The notes under the pieces were generated by a model. It did no database searches and was not told where the DNA came from. It saw only the letters and a list, made by a program, of their open reading frames with translations. The position numbers were made by a program, and so were the translations under genes. From positions 1 to 8,500 of the forward strand of contig PLBD01000522.1 in the NCBI GenBank assembly GCA_003135315.1: a stretch of 8,500 bases of DNA. Direction: 5' to 3'. This document shows, piece by piece, positions 6,903-8,500 of this stretch; the stretch's first letter is position 1, and the number at the start of each line of letters is the position of its first letter. This DNA comes from Acidobacteriaceae bacterium (GTDB lineage: Bacteria; Acidobacteriota; Terriglobia; Terriglobales; Acidobacteriaceae).

Positions 6903-7945
6903 TTCAGAAGGTCCTCCAGCATCTTGCTCCGCCAAGCGTGGATCTCGGCCATACCACGGGCAATCCTCTGACTCAATTCCCGCCCGCTCAGGTGGATGTA
7001 AATAAGCGTAGTTTGTATGCTGCGATGGCCAGCGAATGTCGCGATCTCATGCACGTCCCAGTCACTTCGGGCCAGATCCGTCAACCGCAGGTGGCGCGGT
7101 GTGTGCGTGGTGAACTGAAAAACCCCACAACGTTCCGAGATTCGCTGCACAACCTTCGACCATGTCCATATGGAGATAGGCTTTCCCGCATTGCGACGCG
7201 ATTCCGAAATAAATAACCGGCCGCGGTCCCGACTAAACTCGCGGCGGCGGCGCAGATAGGCGCCGAGCAGCTCGCTAGCAGGCAGCGAATATGGCACCAC
7301 CCGCTCGCGACGAGTTTTCGTATTCTCTGCCAGAATCCTGATGGTTCGATGGGCGGGATCGATATCTCCCGCGTCCAGACCACAAAGTTCCTCTCTCCGC
7401 AGCGCCCCGTCATATGAAAGTGCCAGCATCATCCGGTTTCGAACGGATTCCTTCCGGGCCGCCTCAAGCACGGCGCACCACTGTTGATCATTGGGAATCC
7501 AGGGCAGCTTTGTGAATCTAGGAATCAGTCCTCGGTCTCTGCAACCGCCAAAGCTCTTTCCGGGAGTGTAGCGGCCACGCCCAACCGGATTGGTAGACCG
7601 TAAACCTTCTTCCATTACATAGTCATAGAAAAGGCGAACTGCTGTGATTCGCTGCTGCAAAGTCGCATTGGCGAGGCCCGCACCGGAATCGAGCACCACA
7701 ACGTTTCGTCCGCGCTGGCCGGGCCGTAATGTTAGGTAGCGTACGTACTCGGCGACGTGATCCTTGGTGGCAGTGACCACAGAGGCGTTCCTGTCAGCGC
7801 TGAATGCAAGGTACTCTTGCAAAGCACGTCCGTAAGCATCCAGCGTATTGGCCGCAAGCCCCAGGTTGGATTCAAGTACCAGCCAGGCCCGAGCCATTTC
7901 GTTGTCAGCCACGCCAGGGTATAGCTCCCATCGCACATCAGCCAT
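6899..7945 (-). CDS. tnpA: Tyrosine recombinase, Tn554 TnpA-like
   Basis: 348 residues with the two-part layout of an integrase. A SAM-like core-binding domain (about 15-110: NTLDAYGRALQEYLAFS, RITAVRLFYDYVMEEG) precedes the catalytic domain with R183 (DGALRREELCGL), K210 (NTKTRRERVVPY), H281 and R284 (HTPRHLRLTDLA), H307 (AGHRSIQTT) and nucleophile Y316 (LIYIHLS). All active-site residues are present. ATG at 7945 is preferred because GGTGA sits 6 nt upstream; the frame is open to an ATG at 8098 without a ribosome site, which would give 399 residues. It opens the operon tnpA-tnpB-primase and its upstream region faces the right inverted repeat. Cutting and rejoining DNA at the element ends is inferred from the family. 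Confidence 0.88.
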   Translation of the reverse strand: MADVRWELYPGVADNEMARAWLVLESNLGLAANTLDAYGRALQEYLAFSADRNASVVTATKDHVAEYVRYLTLRPGQRGRNVVVLDSGAGLANATLQQRITAVRLFYDYVMEEGLRSTNPVGRGRYTPGKSFGGCRDRGLIPRFTKLPWIPNDQQWCAVLEAARKESVRNRMMLALSYDGALRREELCGLDAGDIDPAHRTIRILAENTKTRRERVVPYSLPASELLGAYLRRRREFSRDRGRLFISESRRNAGKPISIWTWSKVVQRISERCGVFQFTTHTPRHLRLTDLARSDWDVHEIATFAGHRSIQTTLIYIHLSGRELSQRIARGMAEIHAWRSKMLEDLLK

Positions 7946-8129
7946 TTGATTCACCGCTTCCCGACTAGCTTTGACGGTCACGAAAGCAAAACAAGTTGGC
8001 GTTGTCCCGACTATCTCTGAAGGGGGTATCCGACTACATAATCCCTGGTGTGCGAATCTGAACGACTTCACATATTCGGCATGTCCCGCTGTGCGCATGG
8101 AAAATGGGCTTTACAACTGAAAGCGATCA
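7946..8129. other. Subterminal region between tnpA start and right repeat
   Basis: This stretch lies between the preferred tnpA ATG and the right inverted repeat. The tnpA frame stays open through most of it, back to an ATG at 8098. I see no strong promoter. TTGAAA inside the repeat (minus strand, 8141-8136) is a possible -35 but lacks a good -10 partner. CAGTTG on the minus strand at 8119-8114 echoes the CCAGTT core of the repeats and may be another recombinase contact. Confidence 0.4.
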
Positions 8130-8152
8130 AACTGGTTTCAAGAAAAAAACAA
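8130..8152 (-). repeat. Right inverted terminal repeat (IR-R)
   Basis: On the minus strand, from 8152 inward, it reads TTGTTTTT, then T, T, C, then TTGAAACCAGTT, matching the left copy at 21 of 23 positions. Inversion relative to the left copy places the recombinases, primase and TA genes between them. The sequence just outside does not repeat that outside the left end apart from CCC. Confidence 0.7.
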
Positions 8153-8266
8153 TAGGGCTATCCCCCACTGCGACGCGGTCTCCGATCTGCATATTCCACA
8201 TAACTTAGATCTCATTACCAACGGCTTAGTCCGAGCAGCCTGAGATCTCCCGTGCGTAAACTGCTT

Positions 8267-8297
8267 GACCGCGAAGACAAACCCGTCTGTCGCGGTC
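8267..8297. other. Hairpin 1 in the leader of the last gene
   Basis: GACCGCGAAGAC (8267-8278) pairs with GTCT and TCGCGGTC (8285-8288, 8290-8297): 12 base pairs with one bulged G at 8289 and a 6-nt loop AAACCC. No T run follows on either strand, so it is not an intrinsic terminator. A smaller GC-rich stem (GCCGC, 8307-8311, with GCGGC, 8317-8321) follows. Confidence 0.5.
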
Positions 8298-8327
8298 GGG
8301 CGCCGCGCCGCCGGAAGCGGCATAACC

Positions 8328-8374
8328 AACTCGGGACAGTCGCAGACCTCGTTGTCTGCTGGCTCTCCCGAGTT
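8328..8374. other. Hairpin 2, long near-perfect stem ahead of a ribosome site
   Basis: Outer arms AACTCGGGA (8328-8336) and TCCCGAGTT (8366-8374) and inner arms GCAGAC (8342-8347) and GTCTGC (8354-8359) stack through a short joint (one C-C mismatch, three pairs plus one G-T wobble, one bulged T) into a 19-pair stem with loop CTCGTT. It ends 8 nt before the GGAGG site of the last gene, suitable for translational or mRNA-stability control, or it may be a recombination or replication structure in DNA. Confidence 0.55.
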
Positions 8375-8382
8375 CCATTCTT

Positions 8383-8387
8383 GGAGG
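8383..8387 (+). promoter_or_regulatory. Strong ribosome binding site
   Basis: GGAGG 7 nt before the ATG at 8395 fixes the start of the last gene, against the competing frame that begins at GTG 8252. Confidence 0.75.
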
Positions 8388-8394
8388 AATCACC

Positions 8395-8500
8395 ATGCAA
8401 GAGACAACCCTTATCGAGCAGGACCAGCCAGTTGGGGCAATTCTCAGCCCCGTACCGGCCCCAGCTCCGACCATGACTCTGTGCTCCTACGGCACAAAGC
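8395..8500 (+). CDS. Unrecognised gene, N-terminal 35 codons only
   Basis: The start is well supported by GGAGG 7 nt upstream of the ATG. The visible residues begin MQETTLIEQDQPVGAIL, then a Pro/Ala stretch SPVPAPAPT and MTLCSYGTK at the window edge. No signal peptide, membrane segment or known domain shows. The gene lies outside the right inverted repeat, diverges from tnpA, and is preceded by the hairpin series at 8267-8374. I cannot assign a function from the fragment. The downstream gene content would decide whether it belongs to a phage, a defence locus or an ordinary host operon. Confidence 0.6.
   Translation, partial: MQETTLIEQDQPVGAILSPVPAPAPTMTLCSYGTK

Larger units (their letters stand above)
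2050..8152. mobile_element. Putative tyrosine-recombinase element with TA and primase genes
   Basis: A 6.1-kb unit bounded by two 23-bp inverted repeats that agree at 21 positions. It holds a Phd/PIN toxin-antitoxin pair reading inward from the left end and, on the opposite strand reading from the right end, tnpA-like and tnpB-like tyrosine recombinases, a DnaG-like primase and a four-cysteine protein. Paired TnpA/TnpB tyrosine recombinases are known from Tn554-type transposons, which have a small tnpC third; here the third coupled gene is a primase. Flanking genes end cleanly outside: the HTH gene stops 15 nt to the left. I found no direct target duplication, which would fit tyrosine-recombinase integration. 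Exact ends are inferred: outside the 23 bp, both sides also share CCC two bases out (2045-2047, and its complement 8155-8157). Confidence 0.6.

Noticed and set aside
7946..8098. Longer tnpA start at 8098
   Set aside because: No ribosome site precedes it and the extra 51 residues show no integrase-like pattern. The ATG at 7945 has GGTGA. It is not fully excluded.
2050..8152. Target-site duplication next to the inverted repeats
   Set aside because: The bases immediately outside the two repeats do not form a direct repeat. Only CCC is shared, and in inverted orientation.
8252..8476. 74-codon plus-strand frame starting with GTG
   Set aside because: It runs through the hairpins, gives an arginine-rich non-family protein, and overlaps out of frame a gene with a far better ribosome site.

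Overview
The window comes from a bacterial chromosome of moderately high GC (roughly 57% by eye), with short intergenic gaps and ordinary Shine-Dalgarno sites. The accessory gene mix (RES toxin, degenerate aldo/keto reductase, Phd/PIN toxin-antitoxin pair, tyrosine recombinases) would suit a soil organism such as an Acidobacteriota member. That is a guess from gene flavour; there is no taxonomic marker here.

Left flank (1-2049): the C-terminal part of a RES-domain toxin (+), then convergently an aldo/keto-reductase-like protein (-) in which I cannot find any of the four catalytic tetrad residues, then divergently a small helix-turn-helix DNA-binding protein (+).

Central unit (2050-8152): two 23-bp sequences in inverted orientation, identical at 21 of 23 positions, lie at 2050-2072 and 8130-8152. 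Between them are a Phd-like antitoxin and overlapping PIN toxin (+), a hairpin between convergent genes, an uncharacterised four-cysteine protein (-), and a tightly coupled operon (-) reading tnpA-like tyrosine recombinase, tnpB-like tyrosine recombinase, DnaG-like primase. The recombinase and primase genes overlap by 4 nt each (GTGA and ATGA). I interpret the whole as a roughly 6.1-kb integrative element. The recombinases would move it, the TA pair would stabilise it, and a primase occupies the place where Tn554 carries tnpC.

Right flank (8153-8500): a non-coding stretch with a run of stable hairpins (8267-8374), then a textbook ribosome binding site and the first 35 codons of an unrecognised gene (+) running off the end.

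The most interesting signal is the inverted-repeat-bounded element combining two tyrosine recombinases with a primase. The hairpin leader in front of the last gene is second.
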